Source of the DNA: Paulownia fortunei
Lineage: Eukaryota > Streptophyta > Magnoliopsida > Lamiales > Paulowniaceae
Length of the DNA: 64,000 nt
Reading direction: 5' to 3'
Assembly (NCBI GenBank): GCA_019321725.1
Contig: CM033119.1
Span: 14,210,694 to 14,274,693, forward strand
Position numbers and translations under genes: made by a program. Shown here one piece after another: positions 1 through 11,199 of the stretch; the first letter of the stretch is position 1; each line of letters begins with the position of its first letter. The notes beneath the pieces are model-generated. The model searched no databases, was not told the DNA's origin, and worked only from the letters and a program-made list of their open reading frames with translations.

Positions 1-281
1 AACCAAATGATAATGGAAATGGCCCCATAAAATCAATACCCCAACAGTCAAAGATTTCAATCACTAGATAGGGTGTAGGGGCATCATATTTCTCTTTGAA
101 AGGGACCCAACTTTTGACAATTTTCACAACTTTTGCAGAAAGTGTAAGTATCTTTGAAAAGAGTTGGCCAATAAAATCCACATTGCAAGATTTTTGCAGT
201 AGTTTTCTTTACAGAAAAATGACCACCACATGCTTCTGAATGACAAAATTTGACAATATTACCTATCTCATTGTCAGGCAC
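1..281 (-). pseudogene. Integrase N-terminal zinc-binding domain and start of catalytic core (element A)
   Basis: An open frame at 281-84 (65 residues) holds an HHCC zinc finger: FCHSEACGGHF supplies the histidines and CKSCENCQK the cysteines. Between them lies the FYWPTLFKD segment usual for Ty3/gypsy integrases. Integrase joins element cDNA to host DNA, and this domain helps multimerisation. Below position 84 the core start (an IDFMGPF-like segment) can be followed only with a frame change. It runs off the window, so the D,D,E triad cannot be judged. It lies directly downstream of RNase H, as expected in the pol polyprotein. Confidence 0.85.
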
Positions 282-327
282 ACATCTTCGAAAGATTTGA
301 TCCGGACAATATTTGAATAGGTATGGA

Positions 328-927
328 TCATCCCAATAAAATTTTTTTAACCTCAGTCAAAAACTTCTTTTTATCTTGAGAGTTCCAATGTGATGGCATC
401 TTTCCTGTTACAAGAAAATTAACAATGTCAGCAAACCAAGGTAAAATAGAAACGTTAAATAATTGTTCATCAGGGAAAGTGTCATTAATAGGTGTGGTTT
501 GAAATGAGTCATCACAAACAAGTCTCGACAAATGATCAGCCACTACATTCTCTACTCCCTTTTTATCTCGAATAGTAACATTAAATTCCTGAAGTAAGAG
601 AATCCACCTAATCAGTCTTGGTTTAGCATCTTTTTTTGACAAAAGATATTTCAAAGCTGCATGATCACTGAAAACAACAATTGGTGAGCCAACAAGATAA
701 GATCGAAATTTATCTAATGCAAAAACTACAGCAAGTAATTCTTTTTCAGTTGTTGTATAATTCAATTGAGCACCATTTAAAGTTTTACTTGCATAGTAAA
801 TAACATATGGTTTTTTATCTTTTCTTTGTCCCAAGACAGCTCCAACAGCATAATCACTAGCATCACACATTATTTCAAAAGGTAAAGTCCAATCTGGAGG
901 CTGCATGATTGGAGCAGACGTAAGCAT
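328..927 (-). pseudogene. RNase H domain and connection to integrase, Ty3/gypsy pol (element A)
   Basis: This is an open frame of 199 residues in pol. It begins with the end of the RT connection ([11 protein letters not shown]) and then has the RNase H core: [14 protein letters not shown] supplies the first Asp, [19 protein letters not shown] the Glu, and [12 protein letters not shown] the next Asp. ADHLSRL follows near residue 135. This domain removes RNA from the RNA/DNA hybrid during reverse transcription. The catalytic residues look intact. The frame is a slice of a larger polyprotein, so the first Met is not a real start. It is separated from the RT frame by a stop (codon TAA near 971) where element B still reads Trp/Ser, a point defect. 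Confidence 0.88.
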
Positions 928-969
928 GCTTTTAAGCTTAACAAAAGCATTTTCACAGTTTTCAGTCCA

Positions 970-1896
970 TTAAAAAATAGTGTCTTTTGTTAGAAGATTA
1001 CACAAAGGTTTAGATATTATACTAAAATCTTTGATAAATCTTCTATAAAAACCAGCATGTCCTAAAAATGATCTAATCTCCTTCACAGTCTTTGTTGTTG
1101 GCAAATTGGCAATTAACTCAATTTTAGATTTATCAACCTCAATACCTTCTGATGATATAATGTGTCCAAGAACAATACCAGTTGTTACCATGAAGTGACA
1201 TTTCTCCCAATTGAGCACAAGATTCTTTTCTTCACACCTGATCAAAACTTTTCTAAATTAGATAAGCAATCATCAAATGAATTACCAAAAACAGAAAAAT
1301 CATCCATGAAGACTTCAAGAAAACATTCAACCATGTCACTAAAAATACTAAGCATGCATCGTTGGAATGTAGCTGGTGCATTACATAATCCAAAAGGCAT
1401 CCTTCGATATGCAAAAGTACCAAAAGGACATGTAAAAGTTGTTTCTCTTGATCTTCAAGTGCAATTGCAATTTGGTTATATCCAGAATATCCATCTAAAA
1501 AGCAATAAAATTCGTGTCCTGCAACTCTTTCTAAAATTTGATCCATGAAAGGTAATGGAAAATGATCTTTTCTAGTGACTGAGTTGAGTTTTCTATAGTC
1601 AATGCACATTCGCCAACCAGTAACAGTCCTAGTTGGAATTAATTCATCATTCTCATTCTTAACTACAGTACTCCAGATTTCTTAGGTACAACTTGAGTCG
1701 GACTTACCCATTTGCTATCAGAAATAGAATAAATGATTCCATTATCTAAGAGTTTAATGACTTCATTTCTTACTACTTCTTTCATATTAGGATTTAGCCT
1801 TCGTTGCATTTCTCTAGATGGTTTAGCATTTTCCTCTAGATAGATGTTATGTGTGCAAATGAAAGGATTAATACCTTTAATATCAGCAATGTCCAT
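970..1896 (-). pseudogene. Reverse transcriptase, Ty3/gypsy pol, frameshifted (element A)
   Basis: The RT fingers-palm-thumb is spread over three frames. 1896-1663 has the N-terminal part (IYLEENAKPSREMQRRLNP, SPTQVVPKKSG). 1609-1253 has CIDYRKLNSVTRKDHFPLPF and FLDGYSGYNQI. The catalytic FMDDF motif is read near 1310-1295 with both Asp codons intact. 1245-970 has the thumb and connection (LGHIISSEGIEVDKSKI, SFLGHAGFYRRFIKDFS). Comparison with element B at 34140-34160 shows that a single C is missing near 1250, which accounts for one break. A second break lies near 1440. The enzyme would copy element RNA to DNA, but this copy cannot be read in one frame. Confidence 0.9.
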
Positions 1897-1935
1897 CCTA
1901 AAGCATTCTTATGCATTTTCAGAGTTTCGATCAAC

Positions 1936-2322
1936 TTACCTTCTTGAATCGATTGAAGAAATTATTACTGGAAAAGTTTCATTCTCACCCAAGAAAGAGT
2001 ATTTCAAATTAACTGGCAAAGGTTTTAATTCAACCACGGGAGCTTTAATACTTGATGGAATAGATTTTACTGTTGATGATGAAAGTTCTTCGAACCTTGG
2101 CTTCCAAAAATATTTTTCTTGTACCTGCAAAAATTCAGAGATAGTATTAGTGTGTTCCTTTTTATAAATACTTTCACTTTCAAAACAAGTCTCCAAAGAA
2201 TCTGAAGAGTTAGTAGTAGTAAAGTATTCATGAACAAGTTCTTCAATTGAATCCACTTCATGTACTTCGACATCTTCTGCAGGTTGCATACAAACATTAA
2301 ACACATTTAGTTCCAAAGTCAT
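1936..2322 (-). pseudogene. Spacer between protease and RT of pol (element A)
   Basis: An open frame of 128 residues joins the protease end to RT. It overlaps the gag-PR frame by 4 bases and is in a different phase, so it follows a frameshift at 2320. It has no enzymatic motif. The acidic stretch (EDVEVHEVDSIEELVHEYF) and the later LPVNLKYSFLGENETFPVIIS segment are the usual spacer preceding RT in Athila elements. The same stretch exists in element B near 34860-35200, also broken. Confidence 0.75.
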
Positions 2323-3914
2323 ATTTCAAATGATAACTTCAAAATACCATTTCTACAATTGATCAAAGCATTTGAAGTTGCAAGAAAAGGACGACCCAAA
2401 ATGATAGGAATTTGTGTATGTGTTTGTGCAACAGGCTCTGTGTCCAAAACAATGAAATCAACTGGAAAGTAAAACTTATCAATTTGTACCAACACATCTT
2501 CTACTATTCCCTTTGGAACTTTAATCGAACGGTCAGCTAATTGGAGTACAACAGAAGTTGTTTTAAGTTCTCCCAAACCTAACTGTTCATAAACTGAGAA
2601 AGGTAGAAGATTTACACTAGCACCAAGATCAAGCAAAGCACGCTCTATTCTAGTGTTTCCTATGATACATGAAATGGTTGGACAACCTGGATCTTTGTAC
2701 TTGGGTGGAGTGAATTGTTGAATGATTGAACTAACACTTTCAGTTAAAAATGCCTTCTTTTGTACATGATGTTTTCTTTTGATTGTACACAAATCTTTCA
2801 AAAATTTGGCATAAGGTGGAACTTGCTTGATTGCATCTAATAATGGAATATTAATCTTGACTTGTTTTAAAATTTCAAAAATTTCAGCATTTGAGTTCAA
2901 TTTCTGAGTTGCTTGCAATCTTTGAGGAAAGGGTGCTGGAGGTAAATATTTTTCTTTTTCTTCATTTTCATGCTTACCTTCTTCAAACTTACCTTTATCG
3001 TCAAGACTATTTCCATTTTTCATTTCTGGAGGTGGATTAGAAACTTTCTCCTTGGGATGAATAGTCTTGTCAACAACTTTTCCATTCCGAAGAGTTGTAA
3101 CTGAATTAGCCTCCTTGACTGCATTTTCACCTGAAGAAGAAACATGACACTGAGTAGAAGGATTAGGTTGAGGTTGAGCAGGAAATTTACCTTTTTCATG
3201 AGTACGCAAACAAGTTGTCAGTGTTGAAAGTGTGCTTCTGATCTCATTGATAGCTTGTGAAGTCTGATTATTGATGTTTGTTTGTTCATGCATAAATGCT
3301 TGCAAAGTCTCCTCAATGGATTTTGTATGTGGAGGTGGATAAGAATGAAAGTTTTGTGGTTTTTGTGAATGCGGTGGTTGGGCACGGTTATCATCTCGCC
3401 AACTAAAATTGGGATGATTTCTCCATTGTGGATTGTAAGTTTCAGAATATGGAGAATGGAAAGGCTTTTTGAATGTGTTCATAAAATTTGCTTGTACTGG
3501 AAGGTTTGGACATTCATTGGTGGAGTGCCCCAAAAGTTCACAATTGCTACAAACTTCTTCCTCTTGCACAGATTTGATTTCCTTTACTTTCTTAAGTTCC
3601 ATGGCTTCAACTTTTCTTGTTAAACTAGCAAGTCTAGCATTTAGATCATCTTCTTGACTAAGGTAATATTTTCCTTTATTACTATTAGCAAGATTAGATC
3701 TAATAGAACCTTCGGAAGAATTAACACTATGCCATGATTGAGAGTTTTCTGCCAAATGATCTAGGTATTCTAGGGCCTCATCAGGTTCCTTATCAAGAAA
3801 CTCACCATTACACATTGTTTCAACAAATTGTTTTGTTTCAGGAGTTAAACCTTCATAAAAGAAACTAATTAAGCGCCATTTTTCAAAACCATGATGTGGG
3901 CATGAATTCAACAA
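2319..3914 (-). CDS. Gag C-terminal region and aspartic protease (element A), intact 531-residue frame
   Basis: This is the longest open frame in the window. A CCHC zinc knuckle lies at residues 122-135 (CSNCELLGHSTNEC, spacing C-x2-C-x4-H-x4-C), which binds element RNA in nucleocapsid. A Pro/Gln-rich linker follows, with TTLRNGKVV at about 273-281, a motif common to Athila gag-pro. The protease has its active-site DLGAS at 429-433 and the second conserved segment PIILGRPFLA near 502-512. It would cleave the gag-pol polyprotein. The first Met is internal. Gag actually begins at 4392 and is separated from this frame by at least one frameshift between 4075 and 3915. The frame is intact here, whereas the same region of element B is broken in several places. 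Confidence 0.88.
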   Translation of the reverse strand: MLNSCPHHGFEKWRLISFFYEGLTPETKQFVETMCNGEFLDKEPDEALEYLDHLAENSQSWHSVNSSEGSIRSNLANSNKGKYYLSQEDDLNARLASLTRKVEAMELKKVKEIKSVQEEEVCSNCELLGHSTNECPNLPVQANFMNTFKKPFHSPYSETYNPQWRNHPNFSWRDDNRAQPPHSQKPQNFHSYPPPHTKSIEETLQAFMHEQTNINNQTSQAINEIRSTLSTLTTCLRTHEKGKFPAQPQPNPSTQCHVSSSGENAVKEANSVTTLRNGKVVDKTIHPKEKVSNPPPEMKNGNSLDDKGKFEEGKHENEEKEKYLPPAPFPQRLQATQKLNSNAEIFEILKQVKINIPLLDAIKQVPPYAKFLKDLCTIKRKHHVQKKAFLTESVSSIIQQFTPPKYKDPGCPTISCIIGNTRIERALLDLGASVNLLPFSVYEQLGLGELKTTSVVLQLADRSIKVPKGIVEDVLVQIDKFYFPVDFIVLDTEPVAQTHTQIPIILGRPFLATSNALINCRNGILKLSFEI

Positions 3915-4392
3915 ATTTTAAATCTTTCCCAACATTGAAAGAAAACTTCATTCGAATTTTGAGAAAAATTTTGAATTTGTCTTTTCAAAGCATTAGTTTT
4001 ATGAGTTGGAAAGAATTTTTTTAAGAATTCAGCTTGCATTTCTTGCCAAGTACCAATTGACCTAGGTTTTAAAGAATTAACCAATTTTTTGCTTTATCTT
4101 TTAAAGAGAAAGGAAATAATTTGAGCTTAACAATCTCATTTGTGCAAGTTTGATCATCAAAAGTGGCACATACTTCATCAAATTCTTTTAAATGCAAGTA
4201 AGGACTTTCAGAGTCTAAACCATGGAAATTAGGAAGTAAAGGGATCATACCTGACTTGAATCGAAAATTATTTGCATTTAGAGGAAAAATGAAACAAGAA
4301 GGAGAAGAATTTCGAGGAGGTTGCAAGTAATAACGCATGGTACGCACCTGTTGATTCTCATTTTCATCCTGAACACTTTCATTTTCAGCCAT
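3915..4392 (-). pseudogene. Gag N-terminal (capsid) region, element A
   Basis: The open frame 4494-4069 contains the likely gag start at 4392 (MAENESVQDENENQ). The start is chosen because the same Met occurs at 37110 in element B and because the LTR/PBS leader lies upstream. The retrotransposon gag signature follows: FIFPLNANNFRF, then HLKEFDEVCATFDDQ and KLKLFPFSLKDKAKNWL. After NWL the frame hits a stop. The next segment (LKPRSIGTWQEM, then FFPTHKTNALKRQIQNFSQN) continues in another phase down to about 3915. Capsid assembles the virus-like particle. A frameshift makes this copy defective. Confidence 0.85.
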
Positions 4393-4568
4393 GGTGGAAG
4401 TGTGTGGAGATGATTCAAACAAATTTCCAAACAAAGTTTCGGAATTATTTCTTACTAAACGTCGAGAATTATGACTACGATACCATATAACCATATATCC
4501 ATAAAGAAAATAAACAAACTATATTTACAAAGGAAAAATATTAACAAACCTGAATACTTACCTTGCCT

Positions 4569-4586
4569 TCCCCGGCAACGGCGCCA
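4569..4586 (-). other. Primer-binding site of element A
   Basis: On the minus strand it reads TGGCGCCGTTGCCGGGGA, 6 bases inside the LTR. This is the PBS sequence generally reported for Athila-type elements, usually assigned to tRNA-Asp. Element B has the same site with one change at 37275-37292. Confidence 0.9.
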
Positions 4587-4592
4587 AAAACT

Positions 4593-6206
4593 TGCTACAA
4601 CTTTAAGGTTGCAAACCCAAGTGCAGGTTGTAGTAAGTAATAAATTTCTCGTGAGTCCGAGGTCGATCCACAGGGAAGTTGTTTGAAGAATTCAAGTTTA
4701 TATTTATAAAAAGATGGAGTTTATGTGAATAAAAAATATATGAACAATTAATGTATGATGTAGCTAGAAAAAAACCGAAGTAATAAAAGTATTGAGGATT
4801 AGGGATCCACTCTTGAGTTTTGGATAGATAAATGGGTTATTTATTCTTTTTACCTCTATTAATTGCCACAATTGGAATCCATACATAATGAAGGTTCCAA
4901 TGGGAAGATATTATCAAGTAACTCATGCAATAAGGTAATCATGATATTGTCTTACTATTGCAAATTATCTCTTAACGCCAACACTTATTTATGGGATCAA
5001 GCATTTATATACTCTTTCGTCAACAACAAATCAAGGTTTTACATTAGCAGTCGGTGGGGTAAAACCGTACAATAAGCTAAATGAACCCAAGTATTTGTTG
5101 TGCCATTGGAGATACATAAATCAAGAATCACCACAAAAATAAGTAGGGTTTAGATCAATAATAATAATAATAATACAACATACTTAAACAATTTCTACCC
5201 TTATAACCATTTATCTTCCTCATCAAGAGATTCACCCTTTTTCCTCAGCAAAATAAAATTTAGAAAGACATAATAAAAGTAACAAAGACTAAAAATATAA
5301 GAGAAACTAGAGAATGCATTTCTATTACTACTAGAAAACTTACAATACTAGAAAACATACAAACTAGATAACTTAGCCTAAAGAAACCCTCTACCCCCCT
5401 CCTCTTACAAGCTGAATACATGGCCTATTTATAATACTTGGAGTAAGCTAGAGGCCAAACAAATAATGGAGGGGTTAATCAAGTGGTATGCTAGTTGCCA
5501 AGAGTTGGTAAGTTGTTACACAAATTTCTCAACCACTGAATTGAATTACATTTTTCGGTCAGATACAGCCAGAGTTTGAAGATACGTAAAGAATAAAAAT
5601 TGTAGATCTTTCAACGCTGATATATTGTCATATATCTTTTGTCAAATTTGGCGATCGGATGAAGGAGATATGGTCAAATTACCGAGTCATGTCCAAGAGC
5701 CGCCCTGTAACATCAGCAGCAACTTGCAGCCTATGGTTTTACCATTTCAACACATTTTCACACCATCTTGTCTTCAGCAAACTTGTTTATTTACCTCTTG
5801 GGTATAACATATCCGAATTTCATACCAAAATAAATTTGGGCTCAAGATATATAACCGAATTGGTAAAATAAGTCAATACTGGGCTGAACTCTGATCTGAA
5901 TTTTGGTGATCCATTTTGTGTAATTACTTGGACGAATTTTCTGCTATCATCAAGACTGAATTGGGCTGAGCCTCCAACATAAAAGTTGTACCTCTATCTC
6001 TTGGCTTTCAAATGAAACAAGCTTCAGGTCCATAGAGCTTTTGATCATGAAGTTATGCTCAAATTACAAAAACTGCACAAGTTTGAAAATATGCTTCCAT
6101 TTATTCCCTAACACAAAACATTAATAAAACAAGAATATTAACAAGAATAAAGCAAGAAAAGTATAAAGAATTTGATATAAAAATATGTCAAAATATGCAC
6201 TTATCA
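4593..6206 (-). repeat. 5' LTR of element A (1614 bp)
   Basis: On the plus strand it starts TGCTACAAC and ends GCACTTATCA, so on the element strand it runs TGATAAGTGCA to GTTGTAGCA with TG/CA ends. It matches both LTRs of element B (27163-28741 and 37299-38908) over its length. It holds no coding sequence; short open frames inside are chance. It contains a small (AAT)n run near 5157-5174. The base composition is AT-rich like the flanks. The matching 3' LTR is outside the window, so a target duplication cannot be tested. The five bases just outside are AAGGT. Confidence 0.9.
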
Positions 6207-9200
6207 AAGGTGATTTCCACGTCAAATACGAAAATATATTTTAACCGAACTATTATTTTAAAAGAGTTAGACCCATTTCTTGTTAATAACTGGCGATATC
6301 ATTTTGCAATATATCTTGTTCCATTACAATTTCTAAAGTACTTTAAATATGCACGTCATCGAGATTGTGAACAGAATTAAAAAAATTGGAATTTGTCAAA
6401 GTGTTTTGGCATTTTCAATTCGGAAACATATTTGTTTTTTTTTTTCATTTTTTTTAGAATATTTTTAAAATATTTTCAAAAAGCGACACATATATTCAAC
6501 CATAACATCAAAGCGTAAAAAAAAATCTAAACTCTCTTTATATATTTCAAAGGAAAGAAAAAAGTTAAATATGTTTTTCAAAATAAAATATTCAAATCAG
6601 TAAGTCAACTCAATGAATTTAAAATTTACAATTCATTAATCAAAAAATATTTTCATTATATATAAAAATCAGTAAGATACGAGTTCCAATTTTTTACTAT
6701 TTTGTTCTTTTACCTTCTTTTTTTCTTTTAATTTAGATCCAACCACAAAATCAACCGCCTATTTTTGTTATTAGGTAAAGAAAAGAAACAATAATGCTAA
6801 GATACGTGTGGGAGAGCGAGAGTTGAGAAAAAAGCAAAGAGGAGACAAAGTGGGAAGTCATATGATGCGGTTGGGAGACAATAAAACGTCTTTTGGAATC
6901 AGGTTGCCGGGTTGAGAACGCGACATCTAACCACCTGCGTCTTCTCCCTCCTCTCCCTACACGCGCCTTTAATGGAGTTTCTCACATTATCACATACTAA
7001 CACGATTTTATAGTTTAATAATAATTTGATAGAAGAAAGAAATCAGTGTAACGATTTTCTGGATCATTGTGGACCGTTCGATTTAAATCAGAGTTAATGT
7101 TTAATAAGTGAACATCCGAATTTAACTCCACTAAAGTGCTAGCCAAATTAATATATTTCAATATTACAATGTCATGAAAATAATGTAACTTACACCATAT
7201 TATTGAGTTGAAATTAAGAGTTATATAGATAGGTAAAGAGTTAGTTTATCTAGAAAATATGATAAATGTTTTATCCTAAATAATTTGAGGCATGAGAAAT
7301 TTGGTAGGTCTAAATAACAACTATATTTAGTTCTGATTAATATGTCTAAAGATAGTTCTCATTTAAAGCTACAATTTATTTTTTTATCTTGACATCATAA
7401 ATATAATCTCTACTATTATCTAATTTCTAAATGCTTTCCTGTTAAATACAATATTTGTATTGAAATATTAACTAATGAAACAATATTAAACAAATGAAAT
7501 TCACTCAATTTAGTTATATATTATTTATATTAAGTTTCAATGATAAACATGGTTTCTTAAATATGATGGGCGATTTTTTAATTGTGTACAGGCAAAAAAT
7601 AAACAGTTACTTATACAACTTTGAAAAAGTAATTCTTTAACTTTTTTTTCCCCCTCATTGTTGCTTTCTTTCTAGTCAAGTGTGGAAACAAAAAGCTACT
7701 CTCATGATATAGAATAAAGGGAAGATGCATTTTGGAAGTGTTTGGATTGAAAAAAATTAAATAGAGGTGGATTGGGGATGATTTGGTATCAAAACTTTAA
7801 ATGAACATTAATTTTTATTTGGAAGGAATTGCAGAATGATTTACATATTGATGAACCTAATCCCTTAGCATTTTCTAGGACAGTGCTATCAGCATGAAAC
7901 TCCATTATTTTAGCCTTCGTTAAGCCATTTTTGCATTTTCAGTTATTTTTCATGTATTTTCTATGATTGTTCTGATATTCTATTGTTTAATTTGTTATAT
8001 GTTAGGATATTTTTGAGCCAAGTTTTGTAATATTGTGAATTGAGTTTAAATAATCCAATTTTTAAGATTATTTGAGATAAGTTAAAATTGTTTTATTTAA
8101 ATATTTGTTGGAACTCCTTTTTCCGTCATTATTAGATTAGAAATAAATATTCTGCTCTTCGTAGAACTATGGATTCTCTTTGAAGTTTGGAGATGTGTTA
8201 TTCACCTTCTTTACATTTTTATTACTTTTGCTCCATCACTTTATTAGTAATTCAACTAAATTGAATTGAATTGTCTTGATTTTAATACATAATTTTGAAA
8301 TTAATAAAGTGGTTGGATGTTGAATTGGTGATTAAGTTGAAAAGTGTAAACCAGGAAAAATTAGGATTGAGACGATCTACTTAAAATTAAGTAGGATTTG
8401 TATGTGACAATTTATTTGCACCCAATTAAAACACCTTCATTGACCTAATTAATATGTGAGAATTGTTTGATGTATCAACTATTAAGTTACATAAACTCTG
8501 ATAATTTCTCATGAAAAAATTAAAAAAATAAAATTTAATATTCGGATTAGTTAAAAGAAAATATATATTTTTTTCATTTGTATCTCTAATGTCAATGTAA
8601 ACCGATTTTACCTAATTTCATTGATATAATTTAGGCAATGCTTGGATCCTGAATCCCAATAAATAAAAATAACTGAAAAATATAAAACTTTTAGAAAAAT
8701 TGACATTTAGAGAGAAAATTACTAGATATAGCTGCGAATGCAACAATAATTTTTGTGAAATATATGAGAAAAAAATTAAAATTATTAATTAGCTTAAATA
8801 ATGATCTTTAGTTCAAATATAATGTGAAGATTCAAAATCAACAATAATTTTTGTGAAATAAATGAGAAAAAAATAGAAAATTATTAATTAGTTAAATAAT
8901 GATCTTTAGTTCAAATATAATGTAAAGATTCAAAATTAGCATTAAAAGAAAGAGGTAATAATAATATATTAAATTAAGAAGGGAATTCTGTTTAAAATTG
9001 GAAAAGTGCACAGAAAGGATAAGAACATTAAGACAATAACATCTTTTTTCAGTAATCATTTGTCAAGCATGGAGAAATGGGAAAATCTTAAGGAGGTGGG
9101 GGGACGCGCCAGTCAATGAGGGGTGAATTACAAAAAGGAGAGAGTGATTGACCATATATGGATTACTATTTCCACGCATTTCCTTCTAGAATAATTATGA

Positions 9201-11199
9201 AGCGTTTCTATTTTCAAATCACTGAATATTGAAAAGAAATTTGATGGACCCAAAATACATAATAGAGATCCTAAAATTATATCATAGATTTTATTTAATA
9301 GTTAATAGTTTACTTAGAAGTTAACGTTTAAAGATTGAATTTATACCACGTCAAAATTAGTTTTGAAGTTCCTAATTTCTTGCAAAATTCTGCTTTTTAC
9401 TTTTTTCTTTCTTTTTCCTTTTACAAAAACTCTCTAATTTGTTGCCAGATTATCTTTTTTTTTTTCCCTAATTTTCTAAAATTATTTTCATCTTTTCTTC
9501 ATGAAGTGAACATACAATTTTTATTGACACATAATTATAAATAATTTATTTGGTCATTCATAATATTATCACATAATTCTATAAAATTATTGTACTATGT
9601 ATACATCCACTCGAGGTCCTTATACCTATATGAAATTGGTCCTAATTGTTATTATATTAATTATGCTAAATCATCTGATTCACACAATAATTCGTAAAAG
9701 AATCTAAAAATGTGATGAACATGTTCAACTTGTATAACCAAACTAATCAAAAATTCATTAATAGCGTTTTAAAAATATTTATATATATTTTAAATATTTA
9801 ACAGTTAAAAACATCTACATAACCATGATTACACATCAGCCGTCATCGCACGCTCCTGTCCTTTAAGCATTAAATGATGAAAAAAAAAAACATCATCATA
9901 TCACGTCATATGACATAAATTAACTTTTGTTTGCAATTGCCATCATCATCATGAACATCCACATTATCACAGTATCATAGTGTTGCCTTTCTGCTCCTAC
10001 GTCATTGTGTAGTCATCATCATTGTCATGGCCATGGGCTGGACGGGCCTGCCCGACCCATCATGGACCTACATTAAGATGAGCCCTTGATGGCAGCCCAT
10101 CAAGTATTCATGCAACCTTATACTGCAGTTCGGGGGACAACGTGGTTGAAATGTCATGTTAGTTTCTCACTCTTCACATAAGGAGAGACATATGCCAAAA
10201 TTTAGGCAGCTATTTTATCACCTCAAAAGTGCAATGCTACTATGAATAACAATAATCCTCTTGTATTTTGTTCGACTTGTAAATTATTTTAAAAAAATCC
10301 CTCGAGTAAAAGTTAGACACCAAATCATCTTTTAATTATCACTTATAAACGAGTGTTATGCGTGTTATATCTTTGTAAAAATATTTATTTTGAAGTTATT
10401 TTTCCTAGAAAATGCCATTTTTACTCCTTTACTCAATCGTACATACAATTAAGATGTAAACATCGGATATGTTTTGTCAATGTGCCAAAGAGAAAAAAAA
10501 AAGAAAAAGAAAAAGAAAACTGATCAAAGATACAAAATGGTTGCTTTAACTCTTTTATGAGGATCTCATTCCTTTTTCTCTTTTGGTCATTGTGTTTACT
10601 TAAAGGAAGCTACTGCAGCTGATTGTCAATGGCGGTATGTCAATTAATGTATAAATTAAAATAATACATCAAATATTAAAAATATAACAATTTTCACGCA
10701 TGACATTCTGAATTGGCTAGGTTGAAAAGGACAAAATATAACTAGACAACAATTTACCCCAAATTTTTTTTAATGTATAAATCAAAGAAAATCTGAGCTA
10801 TTTAATTCAAAATCTAAGGTTATGTTTTCTTTTGTTTTGGAGTGTTTGGAGGAAAATATAATGGAAATTATATATTGGGGAATGCAAGTATGTTTGGTTT
10901 ACAATTGAAAATAGTTGATTTTATATATATTTAGAAAAAGGTGCATTTGGTTTTAAATTTTTTATTGTAAATATGATGTCTGGTAGGATTTTGTGTGGCT
11001 ATTATCACATTTTTATTTTATATTGTTATATATTATTTTTATATTAGTGTAAAAATGATAATATATATATTTATAATAATATAATGATTGAAAGACATAA
11101 ATATTTAAATATAAAAATATATTTACAAATATATAGAATTTGTTTGGTTTCATTTTGAGTATTTTGGAGAAATATATTTTAGGAGAATATATTAAAAAT
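6207..11199. other. AT-rich intergenic DNA, no gene seen
   Basis: I find no coding pattern, tRNA or rRNA here. Frames in this stretch are short and composed of low-complexity Phe, Leu, Asn and Lys codons. Landmarks are the 98-bp tandem duplication at 8742-8936, a more GC-rich patch at about 6800-6970, and a GC-rich stretch near 10020-10140 (TGGGCTGGACGGGCC and similar) that resembles GGGCC-rich LTR sequence but that I could not assign. The left edge is the LTR of element A and the right edge is the plus-strand Tat-like LTR. Confidence 0.6.
8742..8936. repeat. Tandem duplication of about 98 bp (two units)
   Basis: Units 8742-8839 and 8840-8936 both begin AACAATAATTTTTGTGAAAT and both contain TTAAATAATGATCTTTAGTT, with only a few substitutions and small gaps. 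It lies in AT-rich intergenic DNA and has no coding content. Confidence 0.9.

Larger units (their letters stand above)
1..6206 (-). mobile_element. Athila-like Ty3/gypsy LTR retrotransposon, element A (cut by window start)
   Basis: Read on the minus strand, the order is LTR (6206-4593), primer-binding site, gag, zinc knuckle, protease, RT, RNase H and integrase, the Ty3/gypsy order. The PBS type, the TTLRNGKV motif in gag, the DLGAS protease site and the LTR start TGATAAGTGCA are typical of the Athila lineage. Integrase continues past base 1, so the 3' half and the second LTR are outside the window. The internal region is closely similar along its length to element B (32900-37298), so the two belong to one family. 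A few frameshifts break it, but several long frames remain open, so it is less decayed than the other elements here. Confidence 0.92.

Noticed and set aside
1162..1548. Plus-strand open frame of 128 codons
   Set aside because: It lies on the opposite strand of a clear RT domain and has no family resemblance; it is a shadow frame.
10020..10140. GC-rich GGGCC stretch as a promoter or Tat LTR fragment
   Set aside because: No PBS, TATA arrangement or matching second copy could be found; too little to call.
10848..11185. Possible MITE in AT-rich DNA with GTTTGG-type ends
   Set aside because: The end sequences recur in direct rather than inverted orientation, and no convincing terminal inverted repeat or target duplication was found.
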